Origin: Halegenticoccus tardaugens
GTDB lineage: Archaea; Halobacteriota; Halobacteria; Halobacteriales; Haloferacaceae
NCBI RefSeq assembly: GCF_004116405.1
Contig: NZ_SDIC01000003.1
Location: 496,001-560,000 of the forward strand
DNA length: 64,000 bases
Direction of reading: 5' to 3'
Part shown: in pieces, positions 28,039-36,593 of the stretch
Numbering within the stretch: the first letter of the stretch is position 1
Layout of the letters: every line of letters starts with the position of its first letter
Made by a program: the position numbers and the translations under genes
Notes under the pieces: generated by a model
What the model was told of the DNA's origin: nothing
Database searches by the model: none
Seen by the model: the letters and a program-made list of their open reading frames with translations, nothing else

Positions 28039-28586
28039 CCCGTTCGGAGTGTCGTCGGTCGCCGACTTAGAGGTGGGCGAAATTCGATCGTCGATCCGCC
28101 CGCGGTTCGTTTGTGTGGTGGGGTTCGTTTGTGTGCGTGGGGTTCGTCGTCGGGGGAGGCGGTCGGTTCGGCGTGAATTTTCTTTATGCGTCGAGAGCGC
28201 GGGGGTGAGGCGTCTGAGCCCGGCGGGCGACGCGTTTCATCCGCTCATCGTCCGGCGGATGGGTTCCGAACGAGATGTCGAATCCGACGGAATCCGACGT
28301 CGACAAACGCGACAGCCCTCGAAAGCCCCCGCCCCGCGGACGACGCACGGCGACGCAAGGACCGCAGTCGAGCGAGCGAAGCGAGCGAGACGAGGACCGC
28401 AGCGAGTCGCGCGAGTCCGCGGGACGGCCCCTTTCTGTCCCACCCACGGCCTCTGCCCTCCCCAGCCTCGCGGTCGGCACGGGAGCCGACCGCTCCCTCG
28501 CGCGACGTGCTCGCGCGCGGAGGCGCTCGCGCCGCGCGCCGGCGATCCCAATGTTCGAGAGCGGCCCGAGCCGACACGGCTCCGGT
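28039..28586. other. 548-bp intergenic region, no supported gene
   Basis: It separates pgk from a lipoprotein gene. Next to pgk is the pgk promoter. At 28109-28148 the unit gttcgtttgtgtg is repeated in tandem with small changes, then a TATA-like ctttatg at 28181-28187 is followed by no convincing coding sequence. From about 28316 to 28460 there is a dispersed-type repeat. The open frames crossing it have shadow composition or run antisense into the lipoprotein gene. Confidence 0.6.
28321..28446 (+). repeat. dispersed haloarchaeal intergenic repeat (one copy)
   Basis: Blocks in order: gaaagcccccgccccgcgg, cgacgcaaggaccgcag, an alternating gcgagcgaagcgagcgag tract, a second gaggaccgcagcgag, then cggcccctttctgtcccaccc. 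I recall closely similar block series scattered between genes in Halorubrum-type genomes. Only one copy is in this window, so its repeat nature rests on memory and on the internal duplication of the ggaccgcag block. Confidence 0.45.
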
Positions 28587-29150
28587 TCAGAGTTCGACGA
28601 GCACCGAGTCGGCGGCCTCGTACGCGCGCTCGCCGTCGGCATCCGACAGTTCGAACTCGACGTCGACCGCGAGTTCTCGGGGTGGTCTGTCACTCGTTTG
28701 GAGGACGAACTCCGTCGTGAGCGTCCCACGGCCCTGCGAGCCGAGGTCGTCGACCTCGACGATCGTCCGGCCGCTCCGGTCGGTTCGAAAGCGCATCTCG
28801 GGGAACTCGCGACCGCCGGGGGCGTTCAGGTACACCTCGCTCGCGTGATCCGGATCGCCCGGGAGCGTCGCGAAGCGGTACCGGACGCGGTCGAGGGTCG
28901 TCCCCTCGGCGTGCCACGCGCTGACGCGGAAGGGATGAAACCGACCGTCGTCGTCGACGTCGTGACGTATCGAGGCGACGAGGAGGCGATCACCATCGCG
29001 GCGAAACGAGAGGTGCGTCTCGTCGTCCTCGACCTCCGTTTCGGCGGACGAGAGGGTGAGGGGGTCCGACGCGGTGGCGGCGAACCGACCGCAACCCGAG
29101 AGCGCGGCGGTCCCGAGCGCCACGGCGGGGAGGAACTGGCGGCGTCGCAT
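28587..29150 (-). CDS. predicted Tat lipoprotein, unknown function
   Basis: A 187-residue exported protein. The N-terminus MRRRQFLPAVALGTAALSGC has a twin-arginine-type RRRQFL start and a lipobox (LSGC), so it should be lipid-anchored outside the membrane. The mature part is beta-rich and acidic without recognisable domain motifs (for example RVRYRFATLPGDPDHASEVY). A TATA element (minus-strand gcttat, 29176-29181) lies 28 nt upstream of the ATG, predicting a leaderless mRNA. It stands between pgk and gapA in the same orientation but appears independently transcribed. Confidence 0.78.
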   Translation of the reverse strand: MRRRQFLPAVALGTAALSGCGRFAATASDPLTLSSAETEVEDDETHLSFRRDGDRLLVASIRHDVDDDGRFHPFRVSAWHAEGTTLDRVRYRFATLPGDPDHASEVYLNAPGGREFPEMRFRTDRSGRTIVEVDDLGSQGRGTLTTEFVLQTSDRPPRELAVDVEFELSDADGERAYEAADSVLVEL

Positions 29151-29305
29151 GCCAGTCCGGACAGGTCAACGAACCATAAGCTTTCCCGGTGCGGGTGCTA
29201 TCTCGGGGGAGAACGCCGACGACGTCGGTGGGATCGATCGACGGGTGGGATCGACTGGACGAGCGGGACCGACGGCTGAAAAAACGCGATCGAGCGGCGG
29301 CCGAC

Positions 29306-30361
29306 CTACTCGGCCTTACCCGAGACGTACGCCGCGACGTCGAGCATCCGGTTCGAGAAGCCGTACTCGTTGTCGTACCACGTCAGCACCTTCGCGAGGT
29401 CGCCGTTGTCGAGGACGCGCGTCGAGTTGAGGTCGACCGTCGAGGAGAACGGCAGGCCGAGGATGTCCCGGGAGACGATCTCTTCGTCCGTGTAACCGAG
29501 CACGCCCGCGAGCTCCCCGTCGGCGGCCCGTCGGAACGCGTCGTTGATCTCCTCCGCGCCGGGGTTCCCGTCGAGGTCGACCGTCAGGTCCGTGATCGAC
29601 CCGTTCGGGACGGGGACTCGCATCGCCATGCCGTCGAGCTTGCCTTCGAGCTGCGGCAGGATCTCCGTCGTCGCCTGCGCCGCGCCCGTCGTCGTCGGGA
29701 TGATGTTCTCCGCGGCGGCGCGACCGCGACGCGTCTTGCCCTTCGGCCCGTCGATGAGGTTCTGCGTCCCGGTGTAGGCGTGGACCGTCGTCAAAAGCCC
29801 CGATTCGATGCCGAACTCGTCGTCGAGAACCTTCGCGACCGGCGTGACGCTGTTCGTCGTGCAGGAGGCGTTCGAGACGACCTCCTCGCCGTCGTACTCG
29901 CCGTGGTTGACGCCGTAGACGATCTGCTTCACCGGCTCGTCGCCCTTCGGCGGGGCGGAGATGAGCACCTTGTCAGCGCCGCCGGCGAGGTGGGCGCTCG
30001 CGTCCTCGCGCGTCCGGAAGATGCCGGTGCACTCGAGCGCCACGTCGACGTCGAGGTCGGCCCACGGCAGTTCTGCCGGACTCTGTTCGTTGTAGATCGG
30101 AACCGAGGTCCCGCCGAGGGTCAGCACGTTGTCTTCCAGTTCGATCCCGTCGAGTCGCCCCATCACGGAGTCGTACTTCGCGAGGTACGCCATGTCGTTG
30201 GGGTCCATCACGTCGTTGATTCCGACCAGTTCGATCCGCGGGTCGTTGAGGACGGCGCGGAAGACGTTCCGACCGATGCGTCCGAACCCGTTGAGCCCGA
30301 CGCGCACGACCTCCGATTCGTCTACCCCGTCCCCGGCGCTCAGGTACGATCGTTCACTCAT
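29306..30361 (-). CDS. gapA: type I glyceraldehyde-3-phosphate dehydrogenase
   Basis: A 351-residue enzyme of the bacterial-type (class I) GAPDH family. NAD loop GLNGFGRIGR (residues 22-31), catalytic C157 in SNASCTTNS, and the C-terminal WYDNEYGFSNRMLD. In haloarchaea this type is thought to have come from bacteria; in Haloferax volcanii it is assigned to glycolysis. It has about 17 extra N-terminal residues compared with most homologues. The ATG at 30361 is kept because a TATA (minus-strand tttaag, 30388-30393) lies about 29 nt upstream, giving a leaderless start. Confidence 0.95.
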   Translation of the reverse strand: MSERSYLSAGDGVDESEVVRVGLNGFGRIGRNVFRAVLNDPRIELVGINDVMDPNDMAYLAKYDSVMGRLDGIELEDNVLTLGGTSVPIYNEQSPAELPWADLDVDVALECTGIFRTREDASAHLAGGADKVLISAPPKGDEPVKQIVYGVNHGEYDGEEVVSNASCTTNSVTPVAKVLDDEFGIESGLLTTVHAYTGTQNLIDGPKGKTRRGRAAAENIIPTTTGAAQATTEILPQLEGKLDGMAMRVPVPNGSITDLTVDLDGNPGAEEINDAFRRAADGELAGVLGYTDEEIVSRDILGLPFSSTVDLNSTRVLDNGDLAKVLTWYDNEYGFSNRMLDVAAYVSGKAE

Positions 30362-30559
30362 ATACGAGTTAGTAGCGGCCTCAACTACTTAAACCCGGGT
30401 GGAACTCGTCTTCGCGGCCGAATCGTCCCCTTCTCGTCTCTCTTCGGTGGTAGACGTTCACCGTTTTCCTCGGAGATCGTCCCTCGCTGCTGGCACGTCA
30501 CGCGATATCGTCGCACACACGTCAGAAAGCTTTTGAGCGAGAACGGCCTACCGGCGTAC

Positions 30560-30931
30560 ATGGACAGAGACGACCGCGACGATCCGTTCGATAACATCTT
30601 CAACGAGATCGAACGGATGATGAACGAAATGACCGGCGGACCCGAGGACCGGACGGGATTCGCCACGGAAACCCACGTCGACGTGTACGACGAGGGCGAC
30701 CGCATCCGACTCGTCGCGGACCTTCCGGGCGTCGAGAAAGACGCGATCGAACTCAAGTGCGACGGCGAGGTGCTCACCATCAGCGCCGCCAGCGCGCGCC
30801 GCGAGTTCGACGAGCGAGTTCGTCTCCCCGCGCGCGTCGACGAACACTCCGCGGAGGCGTCGTTCAACAACGGCGTCCTCGAAGTGACGTTCGTGCGCGC
30901 CGAGGACTCGGCCGCGATCGACGTCGAGTAG
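30560..30931 (+). CDS. Hsp20/alpha-crystallin small heat-shock protein
   Basis: A 123-residue chaperone. The acidic N-terminus (DRDDRDDPFDNIFNEIERMMNEM) leads into a compact alpha-crystallin domain (about 33-115: VDVYDEGDRIRLVADLPG, then EVLTISA, VRLPARVD, and the final NNGVLEVTFVRA). The C-terminal I-x-I/V motif is at best weak (AAIDVE), so oligomer assembly may differ. The ATG at 30560 is chosen because a T-rich promoter (cttttgag, about 30529-30536) lies roughly 28 nt before it. The long upstream frame runs antisense to gapA. Confidence 0.88.
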   Translation: MDRDDRDDPFDNIFNEIERMMNEMTGGPEDRTGFATETHVDVYDEGDRIRLVADLPGVEKDAIELKCDGEVLTISAASARREFDERVRLPARVDEHSAEASFNNGVLEVTFVRAEDSAAIDVE

Positions 30932-30959
30932 GCGAGCTTTCCTGCCGATAGTCGCTCCG

Positions 30960-31841
30960 TCACCCCGTTCGCTCGTCGCCCCGTCGAGCCGTCCGTTCGA
31001 CGAGCGCCGCGAGCCGCTCGTAGAAGTCGGCGTCGTACTTCGCCGCCGCGTCGACCGTCGGGCGAGCGTTCGTCTCGTTGACCACGATCCGCCCGTCCGA
31101 TTCGAGGAGGTCGACGCCGAGGTACGGCACGTCGAGTACCTCGGCCGCGCGTTCGGCCAGCCGTCGGTGCTCTTCGGGGAGGTCGACGGGCGTCGCCGCC
31201 GCCCCGCGGTGGACGTTGTGCTTCCAGCGTCCCTCGGCGAGCGCGTCCGCCGGCAGGCGTCGCTCCACCGCGCCGACGCACTCGCCGTCTATCACCATCG
31301 CCCGGTAGTCGCGGGCGTCGGGGAGGAACTCCTGGAGCAGGTACGAGCGATCACCCGTGGCCGGATACTCGTGGAGCAGGTTCAGGTAGTCCGCGACGCC
31401 GAGCGCCGCGTCGAGGTCGGACGCCTTCGCGACGCCGACCCCGTGGGTCGTCGAGTTCGGCTTCACGACGACCGGAAAATCGAGCGACGAGAGCGCCTCG
31501 ACGACGGCGTCCTCGTCCGCCGGGTTCGACACCATCGTCGTCTCCGGCACCGGCACGCCCGCCCGCCAGAGCGCGGCGATCGCGCCCGCCTTGTTCCGCG
31601 AGGTGAGCACCGCCTCGCGGTCGTTGACCCACGGGATCCCGAGCAGCGCGTCCGCGACGCCGCCTTCCATCGGTCGCGGCGGGAAGACGAACCCGACGTC
31701 GAACGACTCGGGCCACGGCTCCGTGAGGGGGACCATCCGCTCGTCCGTCCCGAGGTGGCGAACCTCGATGCCGCGTTCCGAGAGGGGGCCGCGCACGCGC
31801 TCGAACGTTTCGGCGCGGGTGGCGACCGCGAGCCTGAGCAT
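30960..31841 (-). CDS. ATP-grasp ligase, RimK/MptN-like
   Basis: A 293-residue ATP-grasp enzyme. The pre-ATP-grasp Rossmann-like N-terminus is followed by FPVVVKPNSTTHGVGV (ATP-binding lysine and loop, about residues 124-140), YLLQEFLPDARDYRAMVIDG, and VDLLESDGRIVVNETNARPT with the metal-binding E and N. This layout fits the RimK family of alpha-L-glutamate ligases, which includes ribosomal S6 modification, coenzyme F420 and tetrahydromethanopterin glutamylation and LysX. Which acceptor is used cannot be decided here. It converges on the Hsp20 gene and lies 41 nt downstream of the L10e gene in the same direction. Confidence 0.82.
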   Translation of the reverse strand: MLRLAVATRAETFERVRGPLSERGIEVRHLGTDERMVPLTEPWPESFDVGFVFPPRPMEGGVADALLGIPWVNDREAVLTSRNKAGAIAALWRAGVPVPETTMVSNPADEDAVVEALSSLDFPVVVKPNSTTHGVGVAKASDLDAALGVADYLNLLHEYPATGDRSYLLQEFLPDARDYRAMVIDGECVGAVERRLPADALAEGRWKHNVHRGAAATPVDLPEEHRRLAERAAEVLDVPYLGVDLLESDGRIVVNETNARPTVDAAAKYDADFYERLAALVERTARRGDERTG

Positions 31842-31882
31842 ACGCTATCGGAGGCGTGAGGGGCCAAAAAAGTGCGTTCCGC

Positions 31883-32413
31883 TTAAGAGACGAGCAGATT
31901 CTCGCCCTCTTCGACGACGATGCGACACGGCGGCGACATCTTGTTGTACGCGCGCCTGAGGGCGTCCTTCGCGACGTCCGCGTCCTCGGGGTTGCAGTAG
32001 ATCGTAAAGACCGTCTCGCCGCGCCCGACGCGCGCCGCGGTGCCGACCGGCTTCCCGAACGACTGCCGCATCCCGTCGGAGACGCGGTCCGCTCCCGCAC
32101 CCGTCGCCTGCTTGTTCTCGCGGATGACGTGGTGGGGGAACTTCCGCAGGACCATCTTGTAGTTCTCCTGTCCGACGTGCTTCAGCATGAGCCGGTTCGC
32201 CGACAGGCGCGCCGATTCGAGCGCGCCGTGGCGGATCTGACACTCCTCTTCGACCCTGAGACTGATGTGTACCGGGTAGTCGTGGGGGCCCGTCTGGAGA
32301 TTGCCCATGTTGTGCTGTGCGATCTTCGAGCCAGGGATCCCCGTGATGTACTCGCGGCGCGTGTACGGGGGGTTGGAGATCTCCCGGTACATGGAGGCCG
32401 GTTTGTCTGCCAT
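31883..32413 (-). CDS. rpl10e: 50S ribosomal protein L10e (uL16)
   Basis: A 176-residue protein matching archaeal L10e, the homologue of bacterial L16, which supports tRNA binding at the peptidyl-transferase region. Recognisable stretches are [43 protein letters not shown] (split by the conserved RENK turn), [16 protein letters not shown] and the C-terminal helix [18 protein letters not shown]-like cttta element on the minus strand near 32445-32451 gives a short or absent leader. Confidence 0.97.
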   Translation of the reverse strand: MADKPASMYREISNPPYTRREYITGIPGSKIAQHNMGNLQTGPHDYPVHISLRVEEECQIRHGALESARLSANRLMLKHVGQENYKMVLRKFPHHVIRENKQATGAGADRVSDGMRQSFGKPVGTAARVGRGETVFTIYCNPEDADVAKDALRRAYNKMSPPCRIVVEEGENLLVS

Positions 32414-32512
32414 GGTTACTTGCGCTGAACAAGGCCGACGCCGCGAATAAAGCCTTCGATGCGTCTCCTAACCGCCGTGCGAGACGAGGGCACGCGCCGA
32501 CGGGACGACCGG

Positions 32513-33289
32513 CTACGGCGATCCACCCTCTTTCTCGCCGCCATCTCCGCTCCTCCCCCCGGACGGTCGCCCGGTGTCGAGGTCGATCGCGACGAGCTCG
32601 AGCCCCTCCCTGTCGAGCATCGCCGCCGTCCGGTCCGTGATCGAGGGTGCGACGAGAATTCCCCGGACCGGAACCCCCTCGCCGAACTCGCGTTCGAGCG
32701 CGTCGACGTAGCGGCGAAGCTGGCTCGCCGCCGAGGGGCCGACGCGCCGCCGCTTGAGTTCGACGACGACCGGCGCGCCCGCTTCGTCCTCGCCGTAGAT
32801 GTCCATCGGGCCGGCGGCGCTCTGCCGCTCGGTTTCGAGCGGGACGAACCCCGGCTCGACGACCGACGGCGAGTCGAGGATGTGCTGTCGGAGGTCCTCC
32901 TCGCTGCCGCGCAGATCGAGCGCCCGTCCGCCGGTCACGGCGAGCGCCGAGAACTGGTGTACCCGCTCGAAGCGAACGTCGAGCGTCTCGTCGGGGTTCG
33001 AGCGCGTGCTCCGAACCCGCAGCTCGCCGTCGCGGACGCTGGCGTGGTGTTCGCTGCCCGGCGGCTGCCAGTTGACCGGCGTTCGTTTCTCGTCCGTGTG
33101 GACGAGCGCCGTCCCGTCGGGCTTGAGGATGACGAGCCGATCGCCCGCTCCGAGCGTGCTCGCCGCCCGCCCGTCGTACTCAACCGTGCAGCGACCGAAC
33201 AGCGTGATCAGCTCGCCGCGCTCGAACGCCTCCTCTAGCTCCCAGAGCACCTCTCTGTGCGTCGGCTGGTACAGTGTCGTCGCGCGCAT
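32513..33289 (-). CDS. nucS: endonuclease NucS/EndoMS
   Basis: A 258-residue nuclease. The N-terminal beta-sandwich (1-125) is followed by a RecB-like catalytic domain: GPMDIYGEDEAGAPVVVEL with its acidic residues, then KRRRVGPSAASQLRRYVDALE, the D...ExK...QxxxY arrangement. Archaeal EndoMS cleaves both strands at mismatched bases and is proposed to give mismatch repair in organisms lacking MutS/MutL; haloarchaea often have both. The C-terminus is a short Gly/Ser/acidic tail. It stands alone and divergent from the asparagine-synthetase-like gene. Confidence 0.93.
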   Translation of the reverse strand: MRATTLYQPTHREVLWELEEAFERGELITLFGRCTVEYDGRAASTLGAGDRLVILKPDGTALVHTDEKRTPVNWQPPGSEHHASVRDGELRVRSTRSNPDETLDVRFERVHQFSALAVTGGRALDLRGSEEDLRQHILDSPSVVEPGFVPLETERQSAAGPMDIYGEDEAGAPVVVELKRRRVGPSAASQLRRYVDALEREFGEGVPVRGILVAPSITDRTAAMLDREGLELVAIDLDTGRPSGGRSGDGGEKEGGSP

Positions 33290-33348
33290 GGGGTCGTCGG
33301 GTCCGCCCTCCCTTGGCGTTCACCCCGTAAAAGGGGCGCGCGTTTGGC

Positions 33349-33405
33349 CGACGGATCGGCGTCCATCCGACGTCGAATCGGCGTCGGCTCGACGTCAATC
33401 CGTCG
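33349..33405. repeat. inverted repeat in nucS / asparagine-synthetase-like intergenic region
   Basis: cgacggat (33349-33356) and atccgtcg (33398-33405) are exact inverted copies with a 41-nt loop, itself containing several cgtcga/tcggcg repeats. It sits between two divergent promoters and could be a binding site or simple GC-rich redundancy. Confidence 0.3.
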
Positions 33406-33514
33406 TATAACTTCCTGTTTAGCGGGCCCTAGCGTTCGTTACGCGCCGGTTTACCGATCGCCTCCGTCCGTTAACCAAATCATACTGATAAGACAGTTAG
33501 TAGACGATATCCCC

Positions 33515-35227
33515 ATGGATGGTCGCCTGACCGTGCTCGTCTCCGACCCCGACGCCCGCGCGATCGAGACCGAAGCGGGGACGTGGGTCGTCTCCGCGCT
33601 CGACGCCGACGCCGTCGAGGGGCTGCTTCGCCGAGCCGAATCGATCTCCGAGGTTCGACGGCGCGTCGGCTCCGCGACCGAGGACGCGGCGCTGGTGTAC
33701 GTCCCCGACGACAGACGCGCGGTCCACGCCTACCGCACCGTCGTCGGGAGCCGATCGCTGTTTTACCTCCGTGGGTCCGACGGCGGGGCCGTGGTCACCG
33801 ACCACTTCAAGAGCGCGCTCGCCCGCCTCGCCGTCGAGGACCGAACCGTCACGCGCGCCGCGATCGCCGATCACCTCCTGTATCGGACGCCACTCCCCCC
33901 GTACACGGTCGTGTCCGAAATCGAGTCCGTCCCGCAGGGAGCGTGGCTCGCGTGGGACCTCGCGACCGAGGAGCGGACGACGACGGCGGTCGATCGACTC
34001 TCCCCGAAACGGCCGCTGCGTCCGGCGACGGCGCGTGCTCGGCTCGACGAAACGCTCGCGGGACTGCTCGACCTGGACGGGGACGAAGACGCGCTCAACC
34101 TCTACTCCGGCGGCGTCGACTCGACGCTGGTGCAGACGTACCTCGACGACGCGCCCATGCTGCACGTCGGCGTCGACTCGCCGGAGTACGCCTTCGAGAT
34201 CGAGTACGCCCGGGACGGAGCCGCGCGATTCGACGCCGAGTTTCGACAGGAGATCCTCGACGAACGCGGCGTCCTCGCCCGGCTCGAATCGTGCGTCGAC
34301 GCGCTCGGGTCCCCTTCCCTCCCCCTCATGTCGGGGCTGATCGACGCCGCGTTCGACCGCTGCGCCGGCCGACGGTACGTGATGGCGATCGGCGCGGACG
34401 CGCTCTGCGGTTCGACCGGGACGAAGAGCGCGCGCGTGGCGTCGTGGCTGGGACCGGCGTTGACGTCGTCGGTCAGCGCACCGCTTCGAAGGCTCGCTCC
34501 CGGGAGCGTCGGCGCGCAACTCGACTGGTTTCGAACGATCGCCGAGCAGTTGCGGTTCGACTCGGCCGACCCGCGGTCGTTCCCGCAGCACTTCGCCGCG
34601 TACACGAAGCCGGCCCTCGTCGCCGACCTTCTCGGCGAGGACGTGGTGGCGCGCCGGTGCCGCGAGGGGGTTCGGTACGTCCACGACAGGGTCGACGTCG
34701 GTGCCGGCGACTCGTTCGGCCGCCGGATCGAGATGGCGCACCTCCTCTCGATCTACAGCCACCAGACGGGCTGTCGATGGCGACAGCTCGCGGCCTCGCA
34801 CGGCCACTCGCTCGTGACGCCGTTCGAAACGCGGAGCGCGACCGAGAGCGCCCTCGCGGTCCCCTCGCCGCGACGGTACGTCACCGGCCCGCCTCGCTCC
34901 CGGCGACTGTCCACGAAGCACCTCCTCAAGCGACTGCTCGCCCGTCGCCTCCCGTCGTATCCGACGGCGCAGCCGAAGGGCTCCGGGGTGCTCCCGTTCG
35001 GGCGGTATCTCTCTGAGGGGGCGCTCGCGCACGTCTTCGACCGCTACCCCGCACCGGCGTTCGTCGCGGAGGCGACGGGCGACGCGGCGATCGAAAACAG
35101 CGGCCGGCAGGCGTGGAACCTCATCACCTACGTGATCTGGCGCGACCGCGTCCTGCGGAACGACGACCTCCGACCGGCACCGACGTCCGTCCGGCTCGAA
35201 TCGCGGGCGGCGGCGCGCGTCGGGTAG
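33515..35227 (+). CDS. asparagine-synthetase-like ATP-dependent ligase lacking a glutaminase cysteine
   Basis: A 570-residue protein. The C-terminal two thirds form an asparagine synthetase B-type ATP-pyrophosphatase domain: LNLYSGGVDSTLVQTYL (PP-loop, near residue 195), VMAIGADALCG, and the C-terminal LSTKHLLKRLLARRLP. The N-terminal region (1-170) is a shortened Ntn-hydrolase-like domain that retains VYVPDDRRAVHAYRTVVG...LFYL-type strands but lacks the catalytic Cys2. It should therefore not hydrolyse glutamine. Such proteins include ligases for beta-lactams, lasso peptides and surface glycans, so asparagine synthesis is not assumed. The ATG at 33515 is chosen with a TATA-like stretch (catactgat) about 30 nt upstream. 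No biosynthetic cluster is visible around it. Confidence 0.75.
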   Translation: MDGRLTVLVSDPDARAIETEAGTWVVSALDADAVEGLLRRAESISEVRRRVGSATEDAALVYVPDDRRAVHAYRTVVGSRSLFYLRGSDGGAVVTDHFKSALARLAVEDRTVTRAAIADHLLYRTPLPPYTVVSEIESVPQGAWLAWDLATEERTTTAVDRLSPKRPLRPATARARLDETLAGLLDLDGDEDALNLYSGGVDSTLVQTYLDDAPMLHVGVDSPEYAFEIEYARDGAARFDAEFRQEILDERGVLARLESCVDALGSPSLPLMSGLIDAAFDRCAGRRYVMAIGADALCGSTGTKSARVASWLGPALTSSVSAPLRRLAPGSVGAQLDWFRTIAEQLRFDSADPRSFPQHFAAYTKPALVADLLGEDVVARRCREGVRYVHDRVDVGAGDSFGRRIEMAHLLSIYSHQTGCRWRQLAASHGHSLVTPFETRSATESALAVPSPRRYVTGPPRSRRLSTKHLLKRLLARRLPSYPTAQPKGSGVLPFGRYLSEGALAHVFDRYPAPAFVAEATGDAAIENSGRQAWNLITYVIWRDRVLRNDDLRPAPTSVRLESRAAARVG

Positions 35228-35379
35228 CTCCGTCCTCCTCCGCGGCGCACCGACGCCGTGGTCTCCCTGCGCCGCATCGATCCCTCGATCCACCCACGTC
35301 CCATCAACATTCCGACCCATCGGACACAACGTTTTCCACCCGGCGGATCGAATCCCTTCCACACGGCGAACCCACAATC

Positions 35380-35952
35380 ATGAACGAATCATTCACCTCC
35401 AAGGCGAAGGCGAACCTCTCCGAGGCGATGCAGGGCGCGGCTCGCGAGTCGGCGAAAGATCTCGTGAAAGAAGCGGTCCGCGAGGCGAACGAGGAGTCGT
35501 CGTCAGGCCGCCGCTGTCCCGGATTCTTACTCCTCGGGGTCGGCGTCGCCGCCGGCTACGTCCTCGCGAACCGGCGGCTGGCTGCCTCCGAATTCGAAGA
35601 CGACGAGTTCGAAGGCGAAGACCCGATGACGGACATCGAGGTCGAGGCGGTCGAAGACGCGGCGGACGAGTCGAACTCGAAGCGCACCCTTCCCCGGCTC
35701 CTCTTCCTTCTCGCGTCGATCGCCGTCGGCGGCTACCTCCTCCGGAAGAAGCGCGGCGGCGAAATCGACGAGACGAGCGACCTCGCCGACGACGTCGTCT
35801 CGGAGGTCCGCGAGGTCGGCGAACCGACGGAGGCACCGGACGACGGCGAGACGAACGAGGGCCGATTCGACGAGACCGTCGATGAGGACGAAGCCGCCGC
35901 AGACGACCAGGCGGCGTCCGTCGACGAACCCGACGAGGAAAACGCGGCGTAA
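35380..35952 (+). CDS. haloarchaeal two-TM membrane protein, unknown function
   Basis: A 190-residue protein with an amphipathic, Ala/Lys-rich N-terminus (about 1-40), a first hydrophobic segment (about 47-64, FLLLGVGVAAGYVLA), an acidic loop, a second segment (about 104-121, LPRLLFLLASIAVGGYLL) and a long, strongly acidic C-terminal tail. Both segments are followed by basic residues, so both termini may be cytoplasmic. No known domain. The ATG at 35380 (MNESFTSKAKANLSEAM) is the first credible start; the frame upstream overlaps the previous gene. Confidence 0.7.
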   Translation: MNESFTSKAKANLSEAMQGAARESAKDLVKEAVREANEESSSGRRCPGFLLLGVGVAAGYVLANRRLAASEFEDDEFEGEDPMTDIEVEAVEDAADESNSKRTLPRLLFLLASIAVGGYLLRKKRGGEIDETSDLADDVVSEVREVGEPTEAPDDGETNEGRFDETVDEDEAAADDQAASVDEPDEENAA

Positions 35953-36242
35953 GATACGACGCTCGCCGCTTTTTTGACTCACTCGCGTCACCTCGACCCG
36001 GAACGGCGCTTGTTCGTTTCGCGCGCTCGGTCGTGTCGTCGCTGGCCTCCGCGTCGGGACGTGCCTCCGCGACGGAAACCGTCGGCTCCCTCTCCGTCGA
36101 GGGCGACGGACCACCCCGAGCGAGACGTCTCGATTCGATCGGATCGAACGACCCGACGGCGGCGTGCGGGCGATCCGTCCGAGCTCCGACCCGATGGCGG
36201 AAAAGAGCTATCGTTATCGTCCCCCTCGCCCTACCTTCTCGT

Positions 36243-36449
36243 ATGCTCAGAGCGATCCTCGCCCTCTTCGGACTGCTCGAACTCCTGTTCCCCCGGAGCG
36301 TCATCGACTACTCGATGACGCTCGCGTTCGACCAGCCCGTCGAGTCCGAGCCGAAGCCGTGGACGGTGACCGCCGCCCGGATCGAGGGACTCCTCATCCT
36401 CCTCTTCGCGCTCGGTAAACTGCCGCGACGGCCCGCCGCCAGCCGGTAA
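36243..36449 (+). CDS. small haloarchaeal membrane protein
   Basis: A 68-residue protein with two hydrophobic helices (about 2-22, LRAILALFGLLELLFP, and 47-63, ARIEGLLILLFALGK) joined by a polar stretch. I recall similar short proteins with a central W-x-x-x-AARxEG pattern in other haloarchaea, here WTVTAARIEG. Function unknown. The ATG at 36243 is preferred over the upstream extension because a TATA-like ttatcg lies about 30 nt before it and the extension has low-complexity composition. Confidence 0.6.
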   Translation: MLRAILALFGLLELLFPRSVIDYSMTLAFDQPVESEPKPWTVTAARIEGLLILLFALGKLPRRPAASR

Positions 36450-36593
36450 GACTCACCCGGACCGACCGCCGTCCCCGTTCGCGACGGCGACGATCGAACG
36501 CCACGAAGACCGACGCGGTCGCTCCGAGAGCGGTGTTCCGAAGTAAAAATACGGCGTCGCGTCGTCGCCGCGCGGCGACGAGTCTGCGCCGAT

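Noticed and set aside
28371-28392. gcgag-type repeats considered as a CRISPR array
   Set aside because: The units are 4-6 bases in tandem with no spacers or cas genes near.
28186-28848. Plus-strand frame of 220 residues after ctttatg
   Set aside because: It runs antisense into the lipoprotein gene and its product is S/R-rich without structure; the TATA-like element may belong to the repeat.
33497-35377. 626-residue minus-strand open frame opposite the asparagine-synthetase-like gene
   Set aside because: Arginine-rich shadow; the plus-strand gene has clear catalytic motifs.
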